Assembly (NCBI GenBank): GCA_030388825.1
Contig: CP128835.1
Span: 2,412,001-2,476,000 of the forward strand
From: Rossellomorea sp. AcN35-11
GTDB taxonomy: Bacteria > Bacillota > Bacilli > Bacillales > Bacillaceae_B
DNA length: 64,000 bases
Direction: 5' to 3'
A program made the translations under genes and the position numbers. This document shows, one piece after another, positions 26,181 through 35,954 of the stretch. The stretch's first letter is position 1; every line of letters begins with the position of its first letter. The notes beneath the pieces are model-generated. The model did not search any database and was not told the DNA's origin. It worked only from the letters and a program-made list of their open reading frames with translations.

Positions 26181-26639
26181 ATGATGAAAATCTTGCTTTT
26201 GAATGGTCCAAATTTAAACAGGCTTGGAAAACGTGAACCCGATATCTATGGACATGTGACCCTGCCGGAACTTGAGGGAAAGCTTGCGAAGCAAGCAGAA
26301 GATGAAGGATTCCAACTCTTCTCAGCTCAATCAAACCATGAAGGTGAATTGATTGATTATATACATAAGGCTGAAGATCAAGGGGTTGGCGGGATCATTT
26401 TGAATCCCGGTGCATTCACCCATTACAGCTATGCGATAAGGGATGCTGTGGCGTCTGTTTCGGTACCTGTAGTGGAAGTGCATATTTCGAATATCCATGC
26501 CAGGGAAGCATTTAGGCATCAATCTGTTGTGGCAGCTGAATCTGTTGGACAGATTATCGGGTTTGGGCTTTTTGGTTACGATCTGGCTTTACAAGCGATC
26601 ATTAAGTATATTAAGGGAGTGGAAATGGATGAAGATTGA
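26181..26639 (+). CDS. aroQ: 3-dehydroquinate dehydratase, type II
   Basis: 152 residues. Third step of the shikimate pathway. Signature KILLLNGPNLNRLGKREPDIYG with the catalytic Tyr, the Asn in ILNPGAFTHYS, and HISNIHAREAFRHQS at the substrate site. Two ATGs are adjacent (26181, 26184); GGGGTT upstream gives no choice. Its last bases overlap the start of yqhT by 11. Confidence 0.93.
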   Translation: MMKILLLNGPNLNRLGKREPDIYGHVTLPELEGKLAKQAEDEGFQLFSAQSNHEGELIDYIHKAEDQGVGGIILNPGAFTHYSYAIRDAVASVSVPVVEVHISNIHAREAFRHQSVVAAESVGQIIGFGLFGYDLALQAIIKYIKGVEMDED

Positions 26640-27693
26640 TCGATTACGAGAGACTTTTACAGAACACGATATTGACGGGATTTTACTAACTAGCACATAC
26701 AACCGGAGATACATGACGAACTTTACGGGTTCATCGGGTGTCGCTCTAATTTCCAAAGAGGAAGCATTATTCATAACCGATTTCCGTTACATCGAGCAGG
26801 CGAGTGAGCAGGCTTCCGAATATGAAATTGTCCAGCATACTGGACCAATTCATGAGGAAGTAGCGAAGCAAGTGAAGAAACTCGGAATTAAAAAGTTGGG
26901 ATTTGAGAAGAATTACGTGACCTTTAGTGCGTATGACAGCTATCGTGAAGTGTTGGATGCAGAACTAGTACCGGTATCAGGACTTGTGGAAAAGTTACGC
27001 TTGATTAAGACACCTGAAGAGCTTAAGATAATTAAGGATGCGGCGGATATTGCCGATGCAGCTTTTAAGCATATATTAGATTTTATTAAACCGGGTGTGA
27101 CAGAATTAGAAGTTTCCAATGAATTAGAATTTTTCATGAGAAAAGCAGGAGCGACATCATCCTCTTTTGATATCATCGTTGCTTCAGGTAACCGCTCTGC
27201 CCTCCCTCATGGGGTGGCAAGTGATAAAGTCATCGAAAAAGGTGATTTTGTAACGTTGGATTATGGTGCATACTATAAAGGATACTGCTCCGATATGACA
27301 CGTACGTTATCTGTTGGGGAACCAAGCAAGAAATTAAAAGAGATCTATGATGTAGTCCTTCAATCACAGCTTCTTGCTATGGAACAAATCAAGCCTGGAA
27401 TGACAGGTAAAGAGGCAGATGCGATCGCTCGTGATTACATAACAGAGAAAGGTTATGGAGAGTATTTTGGCCATTCATTAGGACATGGAATCGGTCTTGA
27501 AGTCCATGAAGGCCCAGGGTTGTCCTCCCGCTCCGATGTGGTTCTAGAGCCTGGAATGATTGTAACGGTTGAACCAGGTGTCTATGTTCCAGGTGTAGGC
27601 GGGGTACGGATCGAAGATGATACACTCATAACGGAAGATTCCAATGAAACATTGACACACTCTACTAAAGATCTAATCATTCTACCATTGTAG
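26629..27693 (+). CDS. yqhT: M24 family Xaa-Pro aminopeptidase
   Basis: 354 residues, two-metal pita-bread peptidase. N-terminal creatinase-like domain (RRYMTNFTGSSGVALIS), then metal ligands Asp in TLDYGAYYKGYCSDMTRTL, His in GHSLGHGIGLEVHE, and Glu in TVEPGVY and GVRIEDD. Releases N-terminal residues before proline. ATG 26629 lies within the aroQ 3' end after AGGGAGTGG; a longer upstream frame is a shadow of aroQ. efp follows, the frequent partner gene. Confidence 0.92.
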   Translation: MKIDRLRETFTEHDIDGILLTSTYNRRYMTNFTGSSGVALISKEEALFITDFRYIEQASEQASEYEIVQHTGPIHEEVAKQVKKLGIKKLGFEKNYVTFSAYDSYREVLDAELVPVSGLVEKLRLIKTPEELKIIKDAADIADAAFKHILDFIKPGVTELEVSNELEFFMRKAGATSSSFDIIVASGNRSALPHGVASDKVIEKGDFVTLDYGAYYKGYCSDMTRTLSVGEPSKKLKEIYDVVLQSQLLAMEQIKPGMTGKEADAIARDYITEKGYGEYFGHSLGHGIGLEVHEGPGLSSRSDVVLEPGMIVTVEPGVYVPGVGGVRIEDDTLITEDSNETLTHSTKDLIILPL

Positions 27694-27732
27694 TCCCGAC
27701 TGGGGTCTACTGAATAATAGGAGGAAATAAAC

Positions 27733-28290
27733 ATGATTTCAGTAAATGATTTTCGTACAGGATTGACCATTGAAGTAGACAACGGGATTTGGCGCGTCAT
27801 TGACTTCCAACACGTTAAACCGGGTAAAGGAGCAGCATTCGTCCGCTCGAAACTTCGAAACCTGCGTACTGGTGCGATTCAGGAAAAAACGTTCCGTGCA
27901 GGTGAAAAAGTAGGGAAAGCACAAATCGATAACCGTAAAATGCAGTACCTGTATGCAAATGGTGACATGCATGTCTTCATGGACAATGAAAGCTACGATC
28001 AAATCGAACTTCCTGCTGCTTCCATCGAAGAAGAATTAAAATTCCTGAAAGAAAACATGGAAGTATCGATCATGATGTATGGTGGAGAAACGCTGGGAGT
28101 GGAACTTCCAAATTCTGTTGAATTAAAAGTTACAGAAACAGAACCTGGTATTAAAGGTGACACGGCATCTGGCGGTTCTAAACCAGCTACAGTAGAAACA
28201 GGGTTAGTGGTTAACGTTCCGTTCTTCGTCAATGAAGGCGACACGTTAATCATCAACACGACTGACGGATCATATGTATCACGTGGTTAA
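27733..28290 (+). CDS. efp: elongation factor P
   Basis: 185 residues, full length. Relieves ribosome stalling at polyproline. Three beta-barrel domains; conserved loop [18 protein letters not shown] holds the tip Lys (about residue 32) that is modified in Bacillus with 5-aminopentanol. End [17 protein letters not shown] is standard. TAGGAGG stands before the ATG. A terminator follows. Confidence 0.95.
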   Translation: MISVNDFRTGLTIEVDNGIWRVIDFQHVKPGKGAAFVRSKLRNLRTGAIQEKTFRAGEKVGKAQIDNRKMQYLYANGDMHVFMDNESYDQIELPAASIEEELKFLKENMEVSIMMYGGETLGVELPNSVELKVTETEPGIKGDTASGGSKPATVETGLVVNVPFFVNEGDTLIINTTDGSYVSRG

Positions 28291-28299
28291 TTAAGATGA

Positions 28300-28337
28300 A
28301 AAGCCTGAAAGGGAGGACTCCCTTTCAGGCTTTTTTT
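28300..28337 (+). terminator. terminator of efp
   Basis: AAGCCTGAAAGGGAG, loop GACT, CTCCCTTTCAGGC, TTTTTTT. Confidence 0.88.
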
Positions 28338-28480
28338 GGTTTCTCCGCAAATTCCACCTTTTATCTCAAAAGAGATCACTGTATATCCAGACGAGTTACA
28401 CATCCCACTGCCTAATTCAAGCTACCTTGCCATCACTCTTCAAAACTCCCAATCTCCATACTAAAGCTTTCTACTCTTCT

Positions 28481-28509
28481 GTCATAATCTTAACTCAATA
28501 GAATACATT
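28481..28509 (+). promoter_or_regulatory. putative sigma-E promoter of spoIIIA operon
   Basis: -35-like GTCATAAT and -10-like AATACATT, 13 bases apart, fit the mother-cell sigma-E pattern (CATACANT-type -10). The spoIIIA operon is sigma-E dependent in B. subtilis. Confidence 0.6.
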
Positions 28510-28589
28510 GTATTATCGGGAAGCATGTCCGAAGGATTCATTTTGGCGCCCATACATTCCAAAGTGGAACAAGACTAGGAGGTACCAGC

Positions 28590-29522
28590 ATGGAAGAAGT
28601 TCTAGCCTTACTACCCAATACTATTTCTGATAAAGTCCTGACCCTTCCCAAAGATTTAATTGAACGAATAGAAGAGATCAGGGTTCGTACCAACCGTGTG
28701 CTGGAGGTCACAGCAAGGGGGAAGCCGTATTTTCTTTCGTATATCGTCACAGGGGAAGATAGTGAACAATTCATCAACAAACTATCACGACACTCTTTTT
28801 ATACATTGGAAGAAGAACTGAAAAGGGGCTATATCACGATCGAAGGCGGACACAGAGTCGGGCTTGCCGGAAAGGTGATATTAGAAAATGGAGTGGTGAA
28901 AGGTATCCGGAATTTGTCTTCATTCAATATACGGATTGCGAGGCAGAAGGTCGGGATTGCTCAATCCATTTTTCCGTATGTTTATCATGACCGCTGGAAG
29001 CATACGATGCTCATCGGTGCCCCTCAAACAGGGAAAACAACATTGCTAAGGGACCTTGCCCGTATGATTTCAACAGGAGTGCCGGAAAAAAATATCCCCC
29101 CGTTTAAAGTGGGGATCGTGGACGAACGATCCGAAATAGCAGGATGTGTGAACGGGATCCCCCAGCTTTTGTTCGGTCCCAGGGTGGATGTGCTGGATGC
29201 GTGCCCCAAAGCGGAAGGAATGATGATGCTGATCCGATCGATGAGTCCGGATGTCCTGATCGTTGATGAAATTGGACGCGTGGAAGACGGTCAAGCTATT
29301 CAGGAAGCCATTAATGCCGGTATCACCCTTGTCATGACGACTCACGGATCTGCCTTTCATGAGGTTGCGAAACGACCTGTCATAAAGGACATCGTAAACC
29401 TGCAAACAATCGAGCGGTTTATTGAATTAAGGAGAGGCGATGATCCCGGCAAGGTTCACGAAGTGTGGGATGAACATGGACAATCTCTTCTGAAAAAAAG
29501 TGAGTGTGAGGTAAATGATTAA
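28590..29522 (+). CDS. spoIIIAA: stage III sporulation protein AA (ATPase)
   Basis: 310 residues. Secretion-ATPase relative that powers the SpoIIIA-SpoIIQ channel in the mother-cell membrane around the forespore. Walker A GAPQTGKTTLLRD at about residue 146 and Walker B VLIVDEIGR. AGGAGG precedes the ATG at 28590. First gene of eight; overlaps spoIIIAB by 8 bases. Confidence 0.95.
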   Translation: MEEVLALLPNTISDKVLTLPKDLIERIEEIRVRTNRVLEVTARGKPYFLSYIVTGEDSEQFINKLSRHSFYTLEEELKRGYITIEGGHRVGLAGKVILENGVVKGIRNLSSFNIRIARQKVGIAQSIFPYVYHDRWKHTMLIGAPQTGKTTLLRDLARMISTGVPEKNIPPFKVGIVDERSEIAGCVNGIPQLLFGPRVDVLDACPKAEGMMMLIRSMSPDVLIVDEIGRVEDGQAIQEAINAGITLVMTTHGSAFHEVAKRPVIKDIVNLQTIERFIELRRGDDPGKVHEVWDEHGQSLLKKSECEVND

Positions 29523-30030
29523 ACTAGTTGGTGCTGTTTTCATCCTCCTGGCCACTTCCTGGGCAGGGTTTGAAGCGTCTAAATATTTGACCGAAAGACC
29601 GAAGCAGCTTCGGTTGTTGAAGGTGGCCCTTCAGTCATTGGAGGCGGAAATCACATATAGTCATACCCCATTACATGAAGCGACGAGAAAGATATCCAAG
29701 CAGCTGCAAAAACCCGTTTCGTGGTTTTTTGAAACGTTCTCGAAAAGATTAACCGAGAAGGAAATATCGGTAAAGAAAGCATGGGAAGAAAGTCTGGATG
29801 ATATTTGGAAGTTAACCGCTTTTAAAGCAGGAGAATATGAGATCTTGAAACAATTTGGGGAAAACCTTGGCAGGCACGACATGTTGACGCAGCAAAAGCA
29901 TATACAACTGGCTCTAAAGCACCTCGAGCGAGAGGAATCGGAAGCAGTAGAGAAACAGAGAAAATATGAAAAAATGACAAAAAGTTTAGGTTTCTTGTCA
30001 GGCCTATTGCTGATCATCCTATTACTTTGA
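29515..30030 (+). CDS. spoIIIAB: stage III sporulation protein AB
   Basis: 171 residues. N-terminal and C-terminal hydrophobic helices (VGAVFILLATSWAGFEASKY; FLSGLLLIILLL) bracket a helical domain similar to the GspF fold of type II secretion. It helps build the forespore feeding channel. The start overlaps spoIIIAA. Confidence 0.93.
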   Translation: MIKLVGAVFILLATSWAGFEASKYLTERPKQLRLLKVALQSLEAEITYSHTPLHEATRKISKQLQKPVSWFFETFSKRLTEKEISVKKAWEESLDDIWKLTAFKAGEYEILKQFGENLGRHDMLTQQKHIQLALKHLEREESEAVEKQRKYEKMTKSLGFLSGLLLIILLL

Positions 30031-30105
30031 TTATATTGAGGTCATTCGTTTGTAAATACCGGTCGCTTACGAGAACGGCTTTTAGAAATCAGGAGGGAAA
30101 CGATT

Positions 30106-30312
30106 ATGGGAATTGATGTGGATATTATATTCAAAATTGCAGGGGTAGGGATCGTAGTGGCCTTTTTGCATACGATATTGGATCAGGTCGGGAAGAAGGA
30201 GTATGCCCAGTGGGTTACCTTGTTTGGATTTATCTATATCCTGTTTATGGTGGCTTCCATTGTCGATGATCTGTTTCAAAAGATTAAATCTGTCTTCTTG
30301 TATCAAGGATAG
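30106..30312 (+). CDS. spoIIIAC: stage III sporulation protein AC
   Basis: 68 residues with two membrane helices (IIFKIAGVGIVVAFLHTIL and WVTLFGFIYILFMVASIV). GGAGGG precedes the ATG. Small channel-complex membrane subunit. Confidence 0.93.
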   Translation: MGIDVDIIFKIAGVGIVVAFLHTILDQVGKKEYAQWVTLFGFIYILFMVASIVDDLFQKIKSVFLYQG

Positions 30313-30324
30313 GGGGCGTGCGCG

Positions 30325-30717
30325 ATTGAAATCATCCAAATTGTCGGTATAGCACTGGTCGCCACTTTTCTGGCTTTAATCGTGAAAGAGCAGAAACCGA
30401 ATTTTGCTTTTTTGCTAATTGTGTTCGTAGGATGTTCGATTTTCTTATTCCTGATCGATCAGATTTACTCCATCATTCATATGATTGAGAAACTGGCCGC
30501 AAATGCCAATGTGAACATGGTGTATGTAGAAACCATTCTGAAAATTATCGGCATCGCCTACATAGCTGAATTCGCTTCTCACATTACGAAAGATGCCGGA
30601 CAAGGTGCACTTGCTGCAAAGGTTGAATTGGCAGGGAAGATCTTGATCTTAGCAATGGCTGTACCCATTTTGACCGTGATTATTGAAACCATTATCAACA
30701 TGATCCCGACTGGATAA
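30325..30717 (+). CDS. spoIIIAD: stage III sporulation protein AD, start damaged
   Basis: About 130 residues in this frame: IEIIQIVGIALVATFLALIV, KEQKPNFAFLLIVF and ANVNMVYVETILKIIGIAYI are typical. Several membrane helices. No in-frame ATG, GTG or TTG exists at the expected N-terminus; the first is GTG 30382, which would cut off about 20 conserved residues. A GTG at 30318 after AGGGGG is one base out of frame. Dropping one base (GTGCGCGATT to GTGCGCATT) would give about 132 residues, the normal length. I therefore suspect a one-base insertion at about 30320-30324; an AUU start at 30325 is the alternative. Confidence 0.85.
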   Translation: MEIIQIVGIALVATFLALIVKEQKPNFAFLLIVFVGCSIFLFLIDQIYSIIHMIEKLAANANVNMVYVETILKIIGIAYIAEFASHITKDAGQGALAAKVELAGKILILAMAVPILTVIIETIINMIPTG

Positions 30718-30742
30718 GCGAAACGTTAAGAGGTGGAAAAAT

Positions 30743-31942
30743 TTGTTGCCATACTATCGGATATTCGTCATAGCACTCGTGATTTTTTTCATAGGAGCAT
30801 CCAGTGGACAAGCAGAAGACGGAGACAAACAGAATCCCGCCGATCCCACTATTCAACAGCAGGTGATCGATCAGCAACTGGACAGGTTGGGGGTCGAAGA
30901 ATTAAAGGGGTTCTGGAACGACATCGTGGATCAGTACGGAGGCTATCTTCCTGAGAGTCAAAAAGGCAGCCTGATTGATTTTATAAAAGGGGATAAAGAA
31001 TTCTCCTTTAAGGCATGGTTCAGCGGGATATTCAAATTTGCCTTCCAGGAGCTTGTCATGAATGGGAAGCTTTTAGGAACACTGATCATGCTCACGATTT
31101 TCAGTATGTTTCTTCAATCCCTGCAGAATGCATTCGAAGGAGGGAGTGTAAGCAAGGTTGCATACAGTATTGTGTTCATGGTGCTGATCATCATTGCTCT
31201 AAATAGTTTTCATGTGGCAATTGATTACACCAGGGATGCCATTTCCACCATGGTCCATTTCATCATCGCCCTTATTCCCCTTCTGCTTGCCCTGATTGCT
31301 GCTTCTGGAGGGATCGCATCTGCAGCCTTCTTCCATCCCGTGATTATTTTTTTAATGAATACAAGTGGTCTGTTAATCCAGAATGTTGTGCTGCCTCTTC
31401 TATTCCTGGCTGCCCTCTTAAGTATTGTCAGTACCCTTTCCAGCCACTATAAAGTGACGCAGCTCGCACAGCTGCTTCGAACGTGGAGCATCGGGTTGTT
31501 GGGAGCGTTCATGACCGTATTCCTTGGCGTCATATCTGTTCAAGGTGCAACCGCAGCAGTGACAGATGGAATCACGATTCGGACAGCAAAATTTGTGACA
31601 GGGAACTTTGTGCCTATTATCGGGAGGATGTTCACAGATGCGACTGATACGGTGATCAGCGCCTCTGTCCTATTGAAAAATACAGTGGGAATAGCCGGTG
31701 TGGCCATTGTCCTCATTATTGCAGCCTTTCCAGCGATCAAAATCCTCATGATTGCGTTTATATATAAATTAGCCGCTGCCCTTCTTCAGCCATTGGGGGG
31801 AGGGCCTGTGATCGAATGCCTCGACATTATTGCAAAGAGTGTAATCTATGTCTTTGCTGCACTGGCCATCGTATCCTTCATGTTTTTCTTAAGTCTTACA
31901 GTCATCATAGCTGCGGGAAATATCACGATGATGATGAGATAG
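30743..31942 (+). CDS. spoIIIAE: stage III sporulation protein AE
   Basis: 399 residues from TTG 30743 (followed by a second TTG) with GAGGTGG upstream. Signal-like first helix, a hydrophilic stretch, then about seven membrane helices. Largest membrane protein of the channel complex, transporter-like. Lies 25 bases after spoIIIAD. Confidence 0.93.
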   Translation: MLPYYRIFVIALVIFFIGASSGQAEDGDKQNPADPTIQQQVIDQQLDRLGVEELKGFWNDIVDQYGGYLPESQKGSLIDFIKGDKEFSFKAWFSGIFKFAFQELVMNGKLLGTLIMLTIFSMFLQSLQNAFEGGSVSKVAYSIVFMVLIIIALNSFHVAIDYTRDAISTMVHFIIALIPLLLALIAASGGIASAAFFHPVIIFLMNTSGLLIQNVVLPLLFLAALLSIVSTLSSHYKVTQLAQLLRTWSIGLLGAFMTVFLGVISVQGATAAVTDGITIRTAKFVTGNFVPIIGRMFTDATDTVISASVLLKNTVGIAGVAIVLIIAAFPAIKILMIAFIYKLAAALLQPLGGGPVIECLDIIAKSVIYVFAALAIVSFMFFLSLTVIIAAGNITMMMR

Positions 31943-31960
31943 GGGGGAGGGAGTACCGTC

Positions 31961-32581
31961 ATGTCATTTCTTACCGAATGGATTACTAATATTATCATTT
32001 TTGTGCTCTTAGCCACTGTCATTGACATGCTTCTTCCCAGTTCCAACATGCAAAAATACGCAAAAATCGTGACCGGCTTATTGTTGATCACCATCATTTT
32101 GACTCCTTTGTTTAAATTAATGTCCACTGATATAGAAGGAATGATCACATCAATGAATTTAAAGGGGGATTCTCAGAATAATTCTGTGGGAAATTTAATA
32201 GAATTGAAGAAAAAAGAAATACAAGCCTCACAACGTGCATATATTTTAGAACAAATGGCTGTCCAGATGAAACAGCAGGCGGAAAAGGAGATGATGGATG
32301 AGCACGGAAAATTCATTGAGACGATAGTAGTAAAGGCTGATGATTTGGAGAATGTCCCGGACAGCATCACAGAAGTGACAGTGATAGTGAAAGAGAAGCA
32401 AGATAACACCACGATTGAAACCATTCAAAACGTGGAGATCGATACGGGAGCTGAACCGAGAAAGAATATGAAACCTGATGAGAGTGTGTCCCAAATGACC
32501 TCCTTACTTGCAGAGAAATGGAATCTTACACCAGACAAAATAATCATTACAGTTGAAGGGGGGGCTGGCAATGAACTTTAA
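31961..32581 (+). CDS. spoIIIAF: stage III sporulation protein AF
   Basis: 206 residues. Two membrane helices at the N-terminus (ITNIIIFVLLATVIDMLLP; YAKIVTGLLLITIILTPLF) and a soluble domain facing the intermembrane space. GGGGGAGGG precedes the ATG. Overlaps spoIIIAG by 11 bases. Confidence 0.92.
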   Translation: MSFLTEWITNIIIFVLLATVIDMLLPSSNMQKYAKIVTGLLLITIILTPLFKLMSTDIEGMITSMNLKGDSQNNSVGNLIELKKKEIQASQRAYILEQMAVQMKQQAEKEMMDEHGKFIETIVVKADDLENVPDSITEVTVIVKEKQDNTTIETIQNVEIDTGAEPRKNMKPDESVSQMTSLLAEKWNLTPDKIIITVEGGAGNEL

Positions 32582-33224
32582 TAAGGGTCCGCTTAATGCC
32601 TTGAAGGAATGGTTGTCAAAAGAAAACGCCCATTCACCGCCAAAGGATAAAAAGGGGAAGAAGTTTCAGTATTTTCTCATCGTATTGCTATTAGGTGTCG
32701 CATTTATGCTTATCAGTGATCTTTGGAGCAGTAGTGAGGGACTAGAAGTTTCTAAATCTGTGGACGAAGTTGCACCTGAAGAAATCGCGACATTCGGGTC
32801 CAGCCATAAGGAGTCGGATGGATCCATGCGGGGATATGAAGATCAATATGAGAATCAATTGAAGGAAGCGCTGGATCAAATAGTCGGGGTCGGGGAAGTG
32901 CATGTTGTCGTCAACGTAGAAGCAACTGAGGCAAAAATATACGAAAAGAATGACAAGACCCAGTCCCAGAGGACGTCTGAGGAAGATAAGCAAGGTGGAA
33001 AAAGGTCCATAGAGGACAAATCACAAGAAGAAGAAATGGTCATCGTTATGGATGGAAACAAAGAAGTTCCCATCGTGAAGGAAACTAAAAAACCTAAAGT
33101 GAGCGGTGTCCTTGTAGTAGCTAAAGGGGCCGATAATATACAAATCAAAAAATGGATCATAGAGGCTGTTACCCGTGCATTGGATGTACCTAGTCACAGG
33201 GTATCGGTACTGCCCAAAAAATAA
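32571..33224 (+). CDS. spoIIIAG: stage III sporulation protein AG
   Basis: 217 residues from ATG 32571, 7 bases after GGGGGGGCT. One membrane helix (FQYFLIVLLLGVAFMLISDL) and a ring-building motif domain (AVTRALDVPSHRVSV) that forms the large ring of the forespore channel. Coupled to spoIIIAF. Confidence 0.92.
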   Translation: MNFNKGPLNALKEWLSKENAHSPPKDKKGKKFQYFLIVLLLGVAFMLISDLWSSSEGLEVSKSVDEVAPEEIATFGSSHKESDGSMRGYEDQYENQLKEALDQIVGVGEVHVVVNVEATEAKIYEKNDKTQSQRTSEEDKQGGKRSIEDKSQEEEMVIVMDGNKEVPIVKETKKPKVSGVLVVAKGADNIQIKKWIIEAVTRALDVPSHRVSVLPKK

Positions 33225-33238
33225 GGGGGAAATGATAG

Positions 33239-33793
33239 ATGTTACTTAAAAAACAAACGGTGTGGTTATTAACGATGTTGAGTCTTGTGATTGTGCTTTC
33301 AGTGTATTACATTACATCTCCAACCCAGCAAGTGACGGATATGGCATATGAAGAAAAGGAAGGTAAAGAGCAGGCAAAGGACGGGGAGAAAGCAACGATG
33401 TCCGGAACGGAAATGGAAGTCGTTACGGACGCTGCCGGTAATGAAATGTTTGAAGCTTTGAGAATTGAAGTATTGGATCAGCGGGAACAGCTTCGTGAGG
33501 AATTGGAAGCGAAAGTAGCCAATGCCGATGTATCAGCTGAGGATAAAAGTGCAGCCTACGAAGAAATGGAAAACTTACGAGAGTTGGCTATGACTGAATC
33601 CGTATTGGAAACGATGATTAAGACAATGGGATATAAAGATGCGTTAGTCAGAGCGAACGGGGAGAACATCCGTATTACCGTGAAATCCGATAAAGAGCAC
33701 TCAACTGCAGATGCCAATGAAATCATCCGCCTTGTCATGAGCGAAGTGGGACAAATGAAACCTGTAGCAGTAGAGTTCCAGCCTTCAAACTAA
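33239..33793 (+). CDS. spoIIIAH: stage III sporulation protein AH
   Basis: 184 residues. One N-terminal membrane helix (VWLLTMLSLVIVLSVYYITS), an acidic linker, and the ring-building domain (ANEIIRLVMSEVGQMKPVAV) that docks with forespore SpoIIQ. AAGGGGGAAATG precedes the ATG. Last gene of the operon, followed by a terminator. Confidence 0.93.
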   Translation: MLLKKQTVWLLTMLSLVIVLSVYYITSPTQQVTDMAYEEKEGKEQAKDGEKATMSGTEMEVVTDAAGNEMFEALRIEVLDQREQLREELEAKVANADVSAEDKSAAYEEMENLRELAMTESVLETMIKTMGYKDALVRANGENIRITVKSDKEHSTADANEIIRLVMSEVGQMKPVAVEFQPSN

Positions 33794-33800
33794 CCTGAAT

Positions 33801-33837
33801 AAACACCACCGGAGGAATCCTTCCGGTGGTGTTTTTA
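33801..33837 (+). terminator. terminator of spoIIIA operon
   Basis: AAACACCACCGGAAGG-type stem (AAACACCACCGGA with TCCGGTGGTGTTT), then TTTTAC. Confidence 0.88.
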
Positions 33838-34063
33838 CGTTGAAGACGCAATCAAAAGAGACTCCTTTTGATATACCCATCAACAATCAGATAAAAATCT
33901 CCTCTATTATTTTATTTTTTACCTGAAAAGGTCTAGAATAGAGAGTAGGATTGTATGCGCTTTATAGATTGGCAGTAATCGCATATTGAATTTATACGTG
34001 GTATTATCGTATGATATTAGTAGCTAGTCATAATTTTTTAAAACTATAAGAGGGGTGTCAAAC

Positions 34064-34564
34064 GTGTTAAAAATCCAAGAAATCCGTGAAATAATCAAAC
34101 TCGTAGATCAATCCAGTGTTGATGAGTTTACATACGAGCATGATGGTTCAAAAATAAAACTGAAAAAGAATAATGGTGTAACTGTTACCGCACAACCACA
34201 AGCCGTTCAGGCGGTAGAAGAAAAGAAACCTGCAGCGGTGCCCGAGGCTCCTGCTCCTGTACAGGCTCCGTCTGTAAGTAAAGATGAAAAGCCAACTGCT
34301 GAACCAAAAGCAGAGGATTCAAACTTACATAAAATCACGTCTCCAATGGTAGGGACGTTCTATCAATCATCTTCACCGGAAGCCGGCCCATACGTTAAGG
34401 TGGGAGATAAGGTGGATGAAAGTTCTGTCGTTTGCATCGTAGAAGCGATGAAGTTGTTTAATGAGATCGAAGCAGAAGTCAAAGGTGAAATAGCTGAAAT
34501 CTTGGTAAAAGACGGTCAACTAGTTGAATATGGACAGCCGTTATTCTTGGTCAAACCTGAATAA
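34064..34564 (+). CDS. accB: biotin carboxyl carrier protein of acetyl-CoA carboxylase
   Basis: 166 residues. The C-terminal biotinyl domain carries the biotin Lys in [13 protein letters not shown]; an Ala/Pro-rich linker precedes it. GTG 34064 is chosen because AAGAGGGG stands 6 bases upstream and the product [13 protein letters not shown] matches the family; GTG 34055 is too close. Forms a unit with accC for the first step of fatty acid synthesis. Confidence 0.93.
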   Translation: MLKIQEIREIIKLVDQSSVDEFTYEHDGSKIKLKKNNGVTVTAQPQAVQAVEEKKPAAVPEAPAPVQAPSVSKDEKPTAEPKAEDSNLHKITSPMVGTFYQSSSPEAGPYVKVGDKVDESSVVCIVEAMKLFNEIEAEVKGEIAEILVKDGQLVEYGQPLFLVKPE

Positions 34565-34578
34565 GGAGCGAAATAGAT

Positions 34579-35931
34579 ATGATAAAAAAGGTATTAATCG
34601 CCAATCGAGGAGAAATTGCGGTACGTATCATTCGGGCATGCCGGGATTTAGGCATCGAGAGTGTAGCCGTTTATTCTGAAGCAGATAAAGAAGCTCTTCA
34701 CGTTCAATTAGCTGATGAGGCTTATTGTATCGGGCCGACTGCATCAAAGGACAGTTACTTGAACTTCACCAACATCATCAGCGTGGCAAAACTGACCGAT
34801 TGTGATGCCATTCACCCAGGTTATGGATTTTTAGCCGAAAACTCCGACTTTGCAGAGTTATGCCGCGAATGCAACATCACCTTCATTGGTCCTTCTCCTG
34901 AGGCCATTTCAAAAATGGGGACGAAGGACGTGGCACGTGAGACCATGAGGGAAGCGGGCGTTCCTATCGTTCCAGGTTCAAAAGGAATCGTCAAAGACGC
35001 AGAGGATGCTGTGCAGCTTGCAGAATCCATGGGCTATCCTGTCATCATCAAAGCGACTGCAGGCGGTGGAGGAAAAGGGATCCGTGTTGCAAGAAGCGAA
35101 GAAGAGCTGATAAAAGGGGTCACCATCACTCAACAGGAAGCCATGACGGCTTTCGGAAACCCTGGTGTATACATTGAAAAATTCATCGAAGATTTCAGAC
35201 ATGTGGAAATCCAGGTGCTAGCTGATAATTTTGGTAATGTCATCCATCTCGGCGAGCGTGATTGTACCATTCAGCGTCGTCTTCAAAAATTGATCGAAGA
35301 AACGCCTTCGCCTGCATTAACAGAGGAAAATCGTGTTAAAATGGGAGAGGCAGCAGTTAAAGCGGCCAAAGCGGTTGATTATACTGGTGCAGGCACGGTA
35401 GAATTTATATATGATTACATCAATCAATCGTTCTACTTTATGGAAATGAATACCCGGATTCAAGTAGAACATCCTGTCACAGAACAGGTAACAGGGGTTG
35501 ACTTGATCAAGGAACAAATTCTCGTGGCTTCAGGGGAAAAGCTTTCTCTCACACAGGAAGAAGTGACATTCACTGGCTGGGCTATTGAATGTCGTATCAA
35601 TGCAGAGAATCCTGAGAAGAATTTCATGCCATCAGCTGGACGGATCGAAATGTATCTTCCACCAGGCGGTATTGGCGTAAGAGTCGACTCAGCTGCATAT
35701 CCTGGTTATATGATCCCTCCATATTATGATAGTATGATCGCTAAAGTGATCACCTATGGAGCGACACGGGAAGAAGCCATTTCAAGAATGAAGCGTGCCC
35801 TGAGTGAATTCGTGGTTGAGGGTATACACACAACCATCCCGTTCCATCTGAAATTATTAGAACATGAAACCTTTGTTGGTGGAGAATTTAATACGAAATT
35901 CCTAGAGAAATACGAAGTAATGAAATCCTAG
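34579..35931 (+). CDS. accC: biotin carboxylase subunit of acetyl-CoA carboxylase
   Basis: 450 residues, full length. ATP-grasp enzyme that carboxylates AccB biotin. Motifs [19 protein letters not shown], the Gly-rich ATP lid [32 protein letters not shown] and the bicarbonate site Arg. AAGGAGCG precedes the ATG; 14 bases after accB. Confidence 0.96.
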   Translation: MIKKVLIANRGEIAVRIIRACRDLGIESVAVYSEADKEALHVQLADEAYCIGPTASKDSYLNFTNIISVAKLTDCDAIHPGYGFLAENSDFAELCRECNITFIGPSPEAISKMGTKDVARETMREAGVPIVPGSKGIVKDAEDAVQLAESMGYPVIIKATAGGGGKGIRVARSEEELIKGVTITQQEAMTAFGNPGVYIEKFIEDFRHVEIQVLADNFGNVIHLGERDCTIQRRLQKLIEETPSPALTEENRVKMGEAAVKAAKAVDYTGAGTVEFIYDYINQSFYFMEMNTRIQVEHPVTEQVTGVDLIKEQILVASGEKLSLTQEEVTFTGWAIECRINAENPEKNFMPSAGRIEMYLPPGGIGVRVDSAAYPGYMIPPYYDSMIAKVITYGATREEAISRMKRALSEFVVEGIHTTIPFHLKLLEHETFVGGEFNTKFLEKYEVMKS

Positions 35932-35954
35932 TGTGAATTCAGGAGGTGCCTTAC

